From: Helicobacter brantae
GTDB taxonomy: Bacteria > Campylobacterota > Campylobacteria > Campylobacterales > Helicobacteraceae
Assembly (NCBI RefSeq): GCF_003364205.1
Contig: NZ_NXLV01000008.1
Coordinates: forward strand, 1-64,000
Direction: 5' to 3'
Length of the DNA: 64,000 nucleotides
Each line of letters starts with the position of its first letter. Position 1 is the first letter of the stretch. The notes beneath the pieces are model-generated. The model had not been told where the DNA came from. It saw only the letters and a program-made list of their open reading frames with translations, and did not search any database. Positions 1-8,372 of the stretch are shown piece by piece. The translations under genes and the position numbers were made by a program.

Positions 1-83
1 CTCTCACAAATCTTTTAAGAGGATAGAAAATCTCTTTATCTAGCTCTCTCATCAAAAAAATCTATCCATAGATAGATAGTAGT

Positions 84-142
84 CTTGCTGATACCTCTAT
101 GAGAGATTAAAGAGGGTTCTCAAAGTGGAGGTATCACAGAGT
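84..142. repeat. Structured repeat unit A
   Basis: TGATACCTC at 89-97 pairs perfectly with GAGGTATCA at 128-136. The flanks TTGC before and CACAGAGT after recur around unit B at 240-284. The loop holds a further short potential stem (GAGA with TCTC). Confidence 0.5.
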
Positions 143-210
143 CTACTGCTTTATTGAGATTTTTTATCTTAAAAAGGCTCTGTTTTTCTTATCAATTTTT
201 CTCATTATTT

Positions 211-232
211 AGAGTGGGCTTTGCCCCACTCT
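211..232. terminator. GC-rich hairpin, terminator-like
   Basis: AGAGTGGG and CCCACTCT form an 8-bp stem around a short loop. No T-run follows on either strand, so termination is only a guess. Confidence 0.3.
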
Positions 233-239
233 AGCAAAG

Positions 240-284
240 ATTTGCTGATACTTCTTTAGCTTAATCAAGGAAGTATCACAAAGT
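240..284. repeat. Structured repeat unit B
   Basis: TGATACTTC at 246-254 pairs perfectly with GAAGTATCA at 270-278. Compared with unit A, a C-G pair has become T-A in both arms, so the stem is kept while the sequence changes. TTTTT follows shortly after, so on the plus strand it could act as a terminator. Confidence 0.5.
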
Positions 285-414
285 TTTTCCCCTAGCCTAT
301 TGCAAGAGGGTATAAAAGCCCTCTTTGAGCAAGAAGCATACTCTCTAAATCTGCTTTGTTTGTGTTGTTTGGAATAAGTGAGAAGTTTTAAGATAGCTAA
401 AAATAGAAGAATGG

Positions 415-433
415 AAGAGGGATTACCCCTCTT
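415..433 (-). terminator. Hairpin overlapping chemoreceptor stop codon
   Basis: AAGAGGG and its complement flank the stop codon of the chemoreceptor gene. On the minus strand the stem is followed about 10 nt later by TATTTTT. It probably ends that transcript. Confidence 0.4.
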
Positions 434-1727
434 GTGAGTTTCTCTCTTGAATAGTTTTGGCAACTTTTGAGGCACTATCTCGGATCTTATCCATAAAATC
501 TTTTGCCTCTCCTGCAAGTTTTACCCCATCATCAACTTGTCCGATACTTGTTTTGATATTATCGACTACTTGCCCTGTAACATCGCGGATTGAGTTGATT
601 GTGCTAGTGATTTCTGTGATAGAGTGGCTTGTGCGTTCTGCTAGTTTTCTTACCTCATCTGCTACAACTGCAAACCCTCTTCCATGCTCCCCTGCTCTTG
701 CTGCTTCAATTGCGGCATTGAGAGCTAGGAGGTTTGTTTGATCAGCAATATCTTTGATGGTTTGGATAATTGAAGTAATCTCATCAGATTGACTTCCCAA
801 ACTTGCTACAAGTGAAGAGCTAGTTTGCATCATCTCTGCGATTCTTTTCATATTGTTTGTAGTTTCCTCAATCACTTTAGCTCCTTCAGTTGTGAGCTTG
901 TCGTTTTCTTGAGCCATTTCTGAAGCGATTTTGGTGTTTTCTTTGTCATTGAGGATTTGAGGTGTAATATCTGTGGCAAATTTAATCACACGATACACCC
1001 TACCATTGGCATCCAAAATCGGATTGTAACTTGCCTCTAGCCAAATCTCTTTGTTGTCTTTTCCAATCCTTTTGAATTTCCCTGCGACAAATTCGCCATT
1101 TCTCAATCTATCCCAAAATTGTGCGTATTCTTTGGATTTTGTAAAAATAGGATCACAAAAGATTCTATGGTGCTTGTCTTTGATTTCCTCAAGTGTGTAG
1201 CCAATCGTTGAGAGGAAGTTTTGGTTGGCATCTACTACATTTCCATTCATATCAAACTCAATCGTCGCCATTGAGCGATTGACAGCATTGAGTGCGTCTT
1301 GGGCTTCATTGGCTTTTTTGACAAAAGAGCTAATGTCTGCTGCGATTGCTACGACATAGCTCAATGCTCCTGATTCGTTGAAAATCGGATTAAACACGAC
1401 ATAAAACCATACAAGGCTTCCACCTTTTTTCACTTGGCTATATACCCCTGAAGCATCTTTTTTTGCTTTGATAGCTTCCCAAAGTTTGCCATACTCTGCT
1501 TCACTCACTTTAGGATTTCTAAGATTTCTATATCCTACCTTTTTGAGTTCAGCAAGAGAATATCCCATTGTGTCTAAATATTTTTGATTAACATCAATGA
1601 TATTGTTTTCTTCATCAAGTTTGACGATACAAAACCCACAATCTGCAGTTTCAACGATTGCAGACTGATCTTTAAGCTTTTGCTGATAGAAGGCAATTTG
1701 CTCTTTTAATTCACTATTAAAAAACAC
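423..1727 (-). CDS. Soluble PAS-PAS methyl-accepting chemotaxis protein
   Basis: A cytoplasmic chemoreceptor that would signal to CheAY through CheW. I place the start at a GTG (1725-1727) preceded by AAGGAG with 6-nt spacing, giving 434 residues. A longer in-frame reading to 1979 would run into the divergent trmL gene and add an unlikely N-terminus. Two PAS domains follow each other (about residues 20-130 and 145-255), each with the GYS/GYT-LEE/AEL pattern. A methyl-accepting domain comes after (about 265-434) with the conserved hairpin tip [19 protein letters not shown]. There is no membrane segment or periplasmic domain, as in BdlA/Aer2-like energy or redox sensors. No PAS ligand can be assigned from sequence alone. 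Confidence 0.9.
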   Translation of the reverse strand: MFFNSELKEQIAFYQQKLKDQSAIVETADCGFCIVKLDEENNIIDVNQKYLDTMGYSLAELKKVGYRNLRNPKVSEAEYGKLWEAIKAKKDASGVYSQVKKGGSLVWFYVVFNPIFNESGALSYVVAIAADISSFVKKANEAQDALNAVNRSMATIEFDMNGNVVDANQNFLSTIGYTLEEIKDKHHRIFCDPIFTKSKEYAQFWDRLRNGEFVAGKFKRIGKDNKEIWLEASYNPILDANGRVYRVIKFATDITPQILNDKENTKIASEMAQENDKLTTEGAKVIEETTNNMKRIAEMMQTSSSLVASLGSQSDEITSIIQTIKDIADQTNLLALNAAIEAARAGEHGRGFAVVADEVRKLAERTSHSITEITSTINSIRDVTGQVVDNIKTSIGQVDDGVKLAGEAKDFMDKIRDSASKVAKTIQERNSQEG

Positions 1728-1880
1728 GGAAGACTCCTTAAAATAATTATTTTTGCTATTATAAATCATCTTATGACAAAATGAAGCAGTGAGATAACTC
1801 AAAAAGAAAACAAAAATGCAAAAAGTCAAGAGTTTGTTTATAAAATATACAATACTTGCAAAACAAAAAGGAGATAGATA

Positions 1881-2345
1881 ATGTTTAATATCGTTTTGGT
1901 TGAGCCAAGAATCCCTCAAAATACAGGCAATATCGGAAGATTGTGTGTGGCTGGGTGGGGGAGATTGCACCTCATTCACCCCTTAGGGTTTAGTGTATCC
2001 CAAAAAGAAATCAAACGCTCAGGAATGGACTATTGGCAAAAGCTTGAAGTGATTGAGTGGGAAAATCTCTCAAGTTTTTGGCAAAAACACCCTGTGGGAG
2101 AAAATCACTTCTTTTTCTCCACCAAAGCCCAATCAAACTACTTTGGGGCTAGTTTTTCTGATGAGTGCTTTCTATACTTTGGCAGAGAAGATGCAGGGCT
2201 AGATACAAAAATCCTAGAGCAATACCCCAATCAAACCTACAAACTCCCTATGAGAGAGGGAAGAAGTATCAACCTTGCCACTTGCGTGGGAGCTGTGCTA
2301 TATGAGGCAATACGACAAAATCTTCAGCTCTTAGAGGGGGGTTGA
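1881..2345 (+). CDS. trmL: tRNA (cytidine(34)-2'-O)-methyltransferase TrmL
   Basis: A SPOUT-class RNA methylase that adds a 2'-O-methyl group at wobble position 34 of certain tRNAs-Leu. The start has AAAAGGAG upstream. The 154-residue length is typical. The N-terminus ([16 protein letters not shown]) and the C-terminal trefoil-knot motifs ([22 protein letters not shown]) match the family closely. It diverges from the chemoreceptor gene. Its last 22 bases overlap the convergent exonuclease gene, and the coding end contains a G6 run just before the stop. Confidence 0.93.
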   Translation: MFNIVLVEPRIPQNTGNIGRLCVAGWGRLHLIHPLGFSVSQKEIKRSGMDYWQKLEVIEWENLSSFWQKHPVGENHFFFSTKAQSNYFGASFSDECFLYFGREDAGLDTKILEQYPNQTYKLPMREGRSINLATCVGAVLYEAIRQNLQLLEGG

Positions 2346-3166
2346 ATATTTTTCCCCTTTTGAGAATAGTTTAGCAAAGCTTGAGAGGTGGGGAATCTGA
2401 TTGCTAAAGTTTGCAAACATTTCTCAAAGATTTTCATACAAGTATAAGCATCAGCATAAGCCCTATGCAAAGAGGGGGTAAAAATCTCTAAAAATTCATT
2501 GAGAAAATCTAGTCCATAGCGTGGAGCAGGTATGCTTCTTTTGGCAAGTTCAATACTGCAAAGCTTTTGATTATAAAGCCCCACACCAAAAAGAAGTGAA
2601 AAATAATAATCAAGATAGAGATAGTCAAAATTCACATTATGAGCGACAAAAATACTCTGCCCCAAAAACTCTCTAAACTCACTCAAAACCTCTCTATCAC
2701 TTGGAGCATTTCTCACATCATCTAGCTCTATGCCTGTAATCTCTTCGATAATCTCAGGCACTTCATTTGCCCTCACATAGCTCTCAAATCTCCCCAAAAC
2801 CTCTCCATTGCGATACTTTATCGCTCCAATCTCTAGAATCTGACTAACTCTTGGATCAGCCCCACTGCTCTCAATATCCACAAAGCAAAACACCTGCTCC
2901 CTCAAAGCTCTCTTCAAACTCCCCAAATACACCTCTCCCCCCTCAAAGCAAATATCCATACCCACACTTTGCAAAAACTCACTTGAATTCTCACAAATTG
3001 CCAAATCCCCCAATACCTCATCACTTTGACAAAGCAAGAGAAAATCACTCATTGCCAAAGTTTTGTTTTCTAAAGCATTAAGAATAGAGGTGCTTTTGGC
3101 TTTGAGCTTTTTGGGTTTGCTAGGTTTGAGGGGCAAACTTGGATCAAAGCGAATGATATGTTTCAA
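2324..3166 (-). CDS. DnaQ-like DEDDh 3'-5' exonuclease
   Basis: Member of the DNA polymerase III epsilon / RNase T exonuclease superfamily. The DEDDh residues are visible: Asp and Glu in FVDIESSGADP (about residues 96-106), Asp in AHNVNFDYLYL, and His plus Asp in HRAYADAYTCMKIF. At 280 residues it is longer than the bare domain, with about 90 extra N-terminal residues of lysine-rich and unassigned sequence. H. pylori has an equivalent stand-alone protein. It lies head-to-tail with rpe, 5 bp apart. Whether it proofreads or acts in repair or RNA processing cannot be told. Confidence 0.85.
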   Translation of the reverse strand: MKHIIRFDPSLPLKPSKPKKLKAKSTSILNALENKTLAMSDFLLLCQSDEVLGDLAICENSSEFLQSVGMDICFEGGEVYLGSLKRALREQVFCFVDIESSGADPRVSQILEIGAIKYRNGEVLGRFESYVRANEVPEIIEEITGIELDDVRNAPSDREVLSEFREFLGQSIFVAHNVNFDYLYLDYYFSLLFGVGLYNQKLCSIELAKRSIPAPRYGLDFLNEFLEIFTPSLHRAYADAYTCMKIFEKCLQTLAIRFPTSQALLNYSQKGKNIQPPSKS

Positions 3167-3171
3167 TGCCC

Positions 3172-3813
3172 CTACCCTCTAAGAGAAGAAATCGCTTTGG
3201 CATAGTCTTTGCCACCAAACACATAACTTCCTGCCACCAAAATATCCACCCCTGCCTCTCTCAAAGCTTGAGCGTTTTTATCACTCACTCCACCATCAAC
3301 TTCTATAAGACAATGAGGGGCATACTCTTGTATCATTGCTTTGAGATCTTTAATCTTTTGCAAACTCATAGGAATAAAGCTCTGCCCCCCAAAACCTGGA
3401 TTGACACTCATCACTAGCACCATATCCAAAGAGGGCAAGATATATTTTAGCCCCTCAAGAGAGGTATGAGGGTTGAGTGCAAGAGCAGGAGAGATATCAT
3501 TTTTTCTCAATAACTCAATACAGCGATGAATATGTTTCTCCTCTTCAATATGAAAGCTTACATATTTGGGTTTGAGAGGGAGAAGGGATTGGATAAAAAA
3601 TGGCACATTCTCCACCATAAGATGAATATCTAGGGGGATTGTAGAGATTTTAGAGATTTGCTCTACTATCATTGAGCCAAAAGTGAGGTTTGGCACAAAA
3701 TGCCCATCCATTATATCAATATGCAACAAATCTGCCCCACTCTCACACACTCTCCCTATCTCCTCGCCAAGTCTTGTAAAATCTGCTGATAAAATGCTAG
3801 GTGCTATTTTCAT
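3172..3813 (-). CDS. rpe: Ribulose-phosphate 3-epimerase
   Basis: Interconverts ribulose-5-phosphate and xylulose-5-phosphate in the pentose phosphate pathway, in the cytoplasm. The 213 residues form a complete TIM barrel: start KIAPSILSADF, metal and catalytic motifs HIDIMDGHFVPN and SVNPGFGGQ, and the phosphate-binding EVDGGVSDKNA plus GSYVFG. The start is preceded by AAAAGGA. It is divergent from fbp, so sugar-phosphate enzymes sit on both sides of the shared intergenic region. Confidence 0.96.
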   Translation of the reverse strand: MKIAPSILSADFTRLGEEIGRVCESGADLLHIDIMDGHFVPNLTFGSMIVEQISKISTIPLDIHLMVENVPFFIQSLLPLKPKYVSFHIEEEKHIHRCIELLRKNDISPALALNPHTSLEGLKYILPSLDMVLVMSVNPGFGGQSFIPMSLQKIKDLKAMIQEYAPHCLIEVDGGVSDKNAQALREAGVDILVAGSYVFGGKDYAKAISSLRG

Positions 3814-3912
3814 TTTTTATCCTTTTTACTCTCAAAGTTTTTTTGAAATTCTAACAAAAATGCAAAAGTCGTTATAATTTTAGTTTAGATTAGTTCAAGA
3901 TAAGGAAATCTT

Positions 3913-4773
3913 ATGCAAACTATACTTGATTGTTTTGCCTCACTTGCTCCAAAGATTCAAGAGCTTATCATCTTTGGAGAGACTTCTTATACCTCACACA
4001 CTAACCAAAGTGGGGATATTCAACTAGCCCTTGATATCCAAAGTGATGTTTTTATCCAAGAGCAACTCTCTGCCCTACCCTCTATCAAAGCGATTTTTTC
4101 TGAAGAAAAAGAAGATATTTTTACCACCAATCCAAATGGCAAATACCTTGTCGCTTATGATCCAATCGATGGCTCTTCACTCATTGGAGGCAATCTAAGT
4201 GTAGGAACAATTTTTGGAATCTATGAGGAGAGTTTTGAGGGAAAAAACCTCAAAGCAAGTGGATATATCCTCTATGGACCACGCCTTGAAATGGTAGTAG
4301 CAAAAGATAAAGATAGCTTACCTCTCCACTCTCGCTACAATCCTAAGACAAAAAAGTGGGATATACAAGGAGAGCTTACACTAGAAAATCAAGGCAATAT
4401 CAATGCCACAGGGGGGAGTCAAAAGTTTTGGAGCAAAGAGCATAAGGCAATGGTAGAACACTTCTTTTCTCTAGGCTATCGATTGCGATACTCTGGTGGA
4501 ATGGTGCCAGATTTGCACCAAATCCTCATCAAAAAGGGAGGAATCTTTAGCTATCCCTCCACTCAAGATCACCCCAATGGAAAGCTACGCAAACTCTTTG
4601 AAGTGTTTCCTTTTGCTTTTGTGTTTGAATGTGCAGGGGGAGAGGCAATTGATGGAGAGAGAAGATTGCTTGATTTGCCTATCTCGCACTCTCACGAAAC
4701 CTCTGCGTGTTATTTTGGAAGCAAAAATGAAATAGAATTGATAAAAAAAGGTTTTAGCTATGCAAGAAAATAA
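3913..4773 (+). CDS. fbp: Class I fructose-1,6-bisphosphatase
   Basis: Hydrolyses fructose-1,6-bisphosphate to fructose-6-phosphate in gluconeogenesis, consistent with organisms that live on amino and organic acids. The 286 residues carry the metal-binding DPIDGSSLIGGNLSVGTIFG block (about residues 92-111), and SGGMVPDLHQIL and AGGEAIDGERRLLDL near the C-terminus, as in class I enzymes. This length is short compared with about 330 in enterobacteria but usual for epsilonproteobacteria. The stop overlaps the next small gene by 14 bp. Confidence 0.95.
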   Translation: MQTILDCFASLAPKIQELIIFGETSYTSHTNQSGDIQLALDIQSDVFIQEQLSALPSIKAIFSEEKEDIFTTNPNGKYLVAYDPIDGSSLIGGNLSVGTIFGIYEESFEGKNLKASGYILYGPRLEMVVAKDKDSLPLHSRYNPKTKKWDIQGELTLENQGNINATGGSQKFWSKEHKAMVEHFFSLGYRLRYSGGMVPDLHQILIKKGGIFSYPSTQDHPNGKLRKLFEVFPFAFVFECAGGEAIDGERRLLDLPISHSHETSACYFGSKNEIELIKKGFSYARK

Positions 4774-4951
4774 TCCCAATACCCAAATCTTTCAAGAGAG
4801 CAAAACCAAGCTTATAGAGTGTCAAACCTCTCACTCTCTCACTTCTTGTTTTCAATGCCCTCAAGTCTTGGAATGTCCTATTAGAGAAGAGTATGTCAAA
4901 AACGCTTACTCCTATCTCAACAAAGGAGAAGAGGGAGAGTTTGAGTTTTGA
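4760..4951 (+). CDS. Small cysteine-containing protein downstream of fbp
   Basis: A 63-residue protein of unknown function. Four cysteines are arranged C-x9-C-x2-C-x5-C in the centre (IECQTSHSLTSCFQC, then LECPIR), suggesting a metal site or disulphides, which is inference. It has no signal peptide. It overlaps the end of fbp by 14 bp and the next gene by 4 bp, so it is very likely translated as part of an operon. A small gene next to fbp is, to my recollection, also found in Campylobacter. Confidence 0.7.
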   Translation: MQENNPNTQIFQESKTKLIECQTSHSLTSCFQCPQVLECPIREEYVKNAYSYLNKGEEGEFEF

Positions 4952-5502
4952 AGCAAATTGGGCTTTTGGTTTTGGTGCTTTTGGCTCTTAGTGGTTGCAA
5001 ACAAAACAACTTAGAGAAAGCCAATAAGCTTTATCAAAAAAGAGATTTCACACAAGCTTTATTTCACTATGAAAAGGCGTGTTTGGAGGGAGAGATTTAT
5101 GCTTGTAAAATGAGTGCATTTCTCCACCAAGAGGGCAAACACTCTATCCCTATGAGCAAAGCCAAAGCCATAAAAGCCCTAGAGTTTGCTTGTCAATATG
5201 GCGATCTTCCTTCTTGCAAAATCACTCTTAGAGCCTACAACCTTCTTCATCTCAAAGATTTATCTCAAAAAGTTTTGGGCTACTCTTGTCAAGGAGGAGA
5301 TGCAACCTCTTGTCTTCAACTCGCCCAAACACTCTATAATCCCAAAGATTACAAACCCTCACTAGAACTTGCTACAAAGTCTTGCTATGGGGGAGAGAAG
5401 AGAGGGTGCAAACTTGCAATCGCACTGCTAGAGAGATTTGAGCCAAAATCTAGTAGCCTAAATGGATTGCAAAAACAACTTGAATTATTGCTTCAATCCT
5501 AG
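4948..5502 (+). CDS. Cysteine-rich Sel1-repeat lipoprotein (Hcp type)
   Basis: A secreted or periplasmic solenoid protein of the Helicobacter cysteine-rich protein kind. It begins at TTG overlapping the upstream stop. Residues 1-17 are a lipoprotein signal with lipobox LSGC, so the mature protein would be lipid-anchored at Cys17. Four or five Sel1-like helical pairs follow, each bracketed by paired cysteines (CLEGEIYAC, CQYGDLPSC, CQGGDATSC, CYGGEKRGC). Hcp proteins of H. pylori have the same C-x7-C disulphide staples and are linked to host immune recognition; that role is not shown here. The end overlaps convergent flgK by 18 bp. Confidence 0.8.
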   Translation: MKQIGLLVLVLLALSGCKQNNLEKANKLYQKRDFTQALFHYEKACLEGEIYACKMSAFLHQEGKHSIPMSKAKAIKALEFACQYGDLPSCKITLRAYNLLHLKDLSQKVLGYSCQGGDATSCLQLAQTLYNPKDYKPSLELATKSCYGGEKRGCKLAIALLERFEPKSSSLNGLQKQLELLLQS

Positions 5503-7302
5503 AAGAGTATCAATCATCTTATCAATCGTGCTGACAACTTTAGCATTGGCTGCATATCCACTTTGATATTTAATGAGATTAACCATCTCTTCATCAACGC
5601 TGACTTGTGAAATACTCAAATACTCTTTTTTTGCCGCTGAATAAAGTGCCATTTTGGTATCAAGTGAGGTTTTGACAGATTGGGTATCTGTGGCAATCGC
5701 TCCTCCCAAAAGGCGATAGTATTGAGAGATTTGCATATTTTGAATATTGTTTTTGCCATTTTGGAAAGTTACATCATCATATTGGAGTTGTTGCATCATA
5801 TTTGCCACTTCTGTATTTCCACTTGAGGGGGACACATAAGGACGCAATTTGCTAGGATCTTGCAAGTAAATTGAGTTGAGTTGAATATTTTTACCACTAT
5901 CGCCTTCAAAAAGTCGATTGACTCCAAAAGCACCGGGTAGATTGCTTCCATTATCTCGTAATCCGATAAAAATCTCGCTTTGGTTTTTGGGTGTCATTTG
6001 GAATTTCCCTGTCTGCACATCATAAGTTGCTACAAAATAATCATCAATATCATTAAGTGAGTTTTTATCATCATTATCATCTGTATTTGCATTGATTTGA
6101 TTGACAATATCTTGCAAGGTTGTGAGAGGATTGACATCAATCTTTTTCACCCCTATCTCATCTCCATTGCTATCATAAATCACGATATCAAATGAGCCTT
6201 CACGAATATTATAAGAACTATCAATGAGTGATTGATCAGGCTTGAGTGTAAGGGCTTTGCTCTCTATGGCTGTGGTAGCACTTTGGGCATAGATATTATT
6301 TGTCGCCTCAATAAATCCCAATGCAAAGGTATTGACCATATTTAAATATTCTTGCATTTTCCCCACAGGTGTGCCATCAATCCCATCAGCATAAAGCTTG
6401 ATTAATCCTCCAATCTTGCCATCAAAAAGGCTGTTTGTGATATCCACTGGGCGGAAGTCTTGGTTTTGGAAATACACGTGGTTTAACCCATTGCCTTTGT
6501 GAGATTCTTTGACTACAAGAGGGTGGAAGTTGATTCCATCAATGATATTAAATCCCCCTGCCACATTCATTACATAATTTTCCCCATAGTCTATATCTCT
6601 TGAATTGATATCAATATTTGTCTTAAGATTGGATTTGAAAACCACACCACCGATAAGCTCTTTTAGCTCAAACTCTAGCTTATCTCTTTGATCTCGCAAA
6701 TCATTGGCATAGTTTAAATCTGTATGAGATTCTCTAATGCTTAGTTTTTTGTTGATTTCAGCAATCTGTTTGCCCTTGCGATTTACTTCATCAATCCTCA
6801 TTGCAAGTTCTTCGCTTGTCTTTTTTTGCATATTTGCTACATTGTCATAGGTGGCTCGGATTGACTTTAGGAGCGTTTGGGTTTTTTGCACCAAGAGTTG
6901 CTTTTGGGCTGGATCTTTGGGGTTTTTGGATACATCTTTCCACGCATCAAAGTATTGTTGTAAGTCATCATAAATCCCCACACCTTCAAGATCAGGGAAA
7001 AGTGAGGCTGTTTCTCTAAGCTTGTCGTATTGGGTTTGGAAAAACTCTTTTTCTTGTGCTGCTCTTCCATAGCGTTGAAACACAAAATCATCATGAGCTC
7101 TAACCACACTCTCAATCTGCACCCCTGTCCCAATCTGATAACCCCCTTTCTCTAGTGGAGCTTGAGGTTTGAGGACGACTTTTTGGCGTGCATAAAACTC
7201 ATCACTTGCATTGGCAATGTTATTGCCTGTGGTATCCACCATTGCTTGATGAGCTTGAAGTCCTGTATAAGAAGTGTTAAGAGAGGTTAGAATGCCACCC
7301 AT
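5485..7302 (-). CDS. flgK: Flagellar hook-associated protein 1 FlgK
   Basis: First hook-filament junction protein, exported by the flagellar type III system. At 605 residues it is full length. The N-terminal rod-type motif (SLNTSYTGLQAHQAMVDTTGNNIANAS, about residues 7-33) and the C-terminal heptad region (SVDEEMVNLIKYQSGYAANAKVVSTIDKMIDTLLGL) are both intact. It lies 3 bp downstream of the flgN-like chaperone gene, with flgM beyond, the usual arrangement of substrate, chaperone and anti-sigma factor. Confidence 0.96.
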   Translation of the reverse strand: MGGILTSLNTSYTGLQAHQAMVDTTGNNIANASDEFYARQKVVLKPQAPLEKGGYQIGTGVQIESVVRAHDDFVFQRYGRAAQEKEFFQTQYDKLRETASLFPDLEGVGIYDDLQQYFDAWKDVSKNPKDPAQKQLLVQKTQTLLKSIRATYDNVANMQKKTSEELAMRIDEVNRKGKQIAEINKKLSIRESHTDLNYANDLRDQRDKLEFELKELIGGVVFKSNLKTNIDINSRDIDYGENYVMNVAGGFNIIDGINFHPLVVKESHKGNGLNHVYFQNQDFRPVDITNSLFDGKIGGLIKLYADGIDGTPVGKMQEYLNMVNTFALGFIEATNNIYAQSATTAIESKALTLKPDQSLIDSSYNIREGSFDIVIYDSNGDEIGVKKIDVNPLTTLQDIVNQINANTDDNDDKNSLNDIDDYFVATYDVQTGKFQMTPKNQSEIFIGLRDNGSNLPGAFGVNRLFEGDSGKNIQLNSIYLQDPSKLRPYVSPSSGNTEVANMMQQLQYDDVTFQNGKNNIQNMQISQYYRLLGGAIATDTQSVKTSLDTKMALYSAAKKEYLSISQVSVDEEMVNLIKYQSGYAANAKVVSTIDKMIDTLLGLKQ

Positions 7303-7305
7303 AGC

Positions 7306-7734
7306 CTACACCTGTATTGTAAGGAAACTTTGTTGAGGTTTAGCATAACCTCCATAACCATTGTTTTCGTGTGGCACGATTTTTCTTAGAAGTGAAGTAT
7401 AAAACTCATTGACAGCATATACACTTTTTGCATACCCTTTGTTGAGTTCTTTAAGCTCTTTAAGAGCGATTTTAAGCTCATCAAGCAAATCAAGTGCTTC
7501 TTGATCCAAAAGATCTGAGAGGGATTTTTGAGGATTATTATCTCTTAGGGTAACCATTGCAGAATCAATGAGAGATTTTTTTTGCTCAAAAGACTTGATG
7601 AGGGATTCTTTGTATGGAAGTCTTTGGAAAATCACCTCATTTTTCGCCTCTGAAAGATCTGCGATATCTGTTTGAGTGAGTTCTATAAGTTTTTTTAATT
7701 CACAAATTGCGTCTTTTAAATATTGATGAAGCAT
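7306..7734 (-). CDS. flgN: FlgN-like export chaperone
   Basis: A 142-residue, mostly helical acidic protein. The pattern of long amphipathic helices with a C-terminal EFYTSLLRKIVPHENNGYG and the position directly before flgK fit FlgN, the cytoplasmic chaperone that holds FlgK and FlgL for export. Sequence similarity within FlgN is low, so the call rests partly on context. No catalytic motif is present. Confidence 0.75.
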   Translation of the reverse strand: MLHQYLKDAICELKKLIELTQTDIADLSEAKNEVIFQRLPYKESLIKSFEQKKSLIDSAMVTLRDNNPQKSLSDLLDQEALDLLDELKIALKELKELNKGYAKSVYAVNEFYTSLLRKIVPHENNGYGGYAKPQQSFLTIQV

Positions 7735-7780
7735 TCCTTATCCCTAAACACCCTCTCTCCATAGAGAGTTTTGTATTTTT

Positions 7781-7999
7781 TTAGAGATTAAGCAAATTGA
7801 GTGCCATTTTTTCAGAAGTCTTTTTCATATTGAGTTCATAAGTCCCATTTTGAATCTGCTCTTTGATTTGTGAAACTTTATCCAAAGCCTTTACCTCTTG
7901 ATTTTTCTTAACTTGATTTTCCTTATTGGTAGTGTTTTTCTCAATATTTTGAGCATAAACAGAACCGACTAAACCTCGCTGTGTAGTATTCCTAATCAT
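7781..7999 (-). CDS. flgM: Anti-sigma-28 factor FlgM
   Basis: Binds and inhibits FliA (encoded at 47930-48631) until the hook-basal body is complete. The protein has 72 residues. Its C-terminal half (KVSQIKEQIQNGTYELN, then SEKMALNLL) matches the sigma-binding FlgM motif of the form I-K-x-x-I-x-x-G-x-Y ... A-x-x-L-L. The N-terminus is polar and probably unfolded. The start has GGAGG at 8007-8011 with an 7-nt gap. H. pylori FlgM is similarly short. Confidence 0.82.
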   Translation of the reverse strand: MIRNTTQRGLVGSVYAQNIEKNTTNKENQVKKNQEVKALDKVSQIKEQIQNGTYELNMKKTSEKMALNLLNL

Positions 8000-8063
8000 T
8001 TTAAGACCTCCATTTCTGACCTAAATCTCTTATGTATCTTTCACACATCGACATTTTTTTCAT

Positions 8064-8246
8064 TTACTTTAGTTGCGAACCCATTGCTTCTTGGAAATTT
8101 TGCATTGTCGTTACTGATGAAGTGCTTTCTTCTTGTGAAAAAGACACTTGCAAATCACTATATGTATAAATCAAAATCCCAATAGCAAAGCAAATAAAGA
8201 TTCCAAAAGTTATAAAGGGTATAACCCAAAATTTGAAAGTATCCAT
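8064..8246 (-). CDS. Small single-pass membrane protein
   Basis: Sixty residues with one hydrophobic helix near the N-terminus (FWVIPFITFGIFICFAIGIL) followed by a polar, Ser- and Gln-rich tail. GAGGA lies about 6 nt before the ATG, supporting translation. I do not recognise the family. It precedes flgM by 64 bp on the same strand, so a flagellar or membrane role is possible but unproven. A minus-strand TATAAT at 8309-8314 could be its promoter. Confidence 0.6.
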   Translation of the reverse strand: MDTFKFWVIPFITFGIFICFAIGILIYTYSDLQVSFSQEESTSSVTTMQNFQEAMGSQLK

Positions 8247-8372
8247 TTTAATCCTCTCTATATAAAATAGAGTCTAAACCTCTTAAAGTTTTAGTTAGAA
8301 TTATCACTATTATAACACCACAAAAAACTTTTTTACCTAATTCTTATTTAAAGAGTTTAATTTTTGGGATAA

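Larger units (their letters stand above)
1..422. other. Non-coding left edge with hairpins
   Basis: No convincing gene is seen here. The stretch carries two related inverted repeats (89-136 and 246-278), a GC-rich hairpin (211-232), and a weaker hairpin near 305-326 (AGAGGG paired with CCCTCT). A minus-strand reading frame crosses 209-517 but overlaps the chemoreceptor end and has no recognisable protein features, so I treat the area as intergenic. Confidence 0.6.

Noticed and set aside
209-517. Minus-strand reading frame of about 102 codons
   Set aside because: Overlaps the end of the chemoreceptor gene and the hairpin region, with no ribosome site or recognisable protein features.
1728-1979. 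Upstream extension of the chemoreceptor frame with a hydrophobic segment
   Set aside because: A GTG with an ideal AAGGAG lies at 1725-1727; the extension overlaps the divergent trmL coding start, so it is not a membrane anchor.
2335-2341. G6 run at the end of trmL as a phase-variable tract
   Set aside because: Short run at the extreme 3' end; length change would alter only the last two residues.
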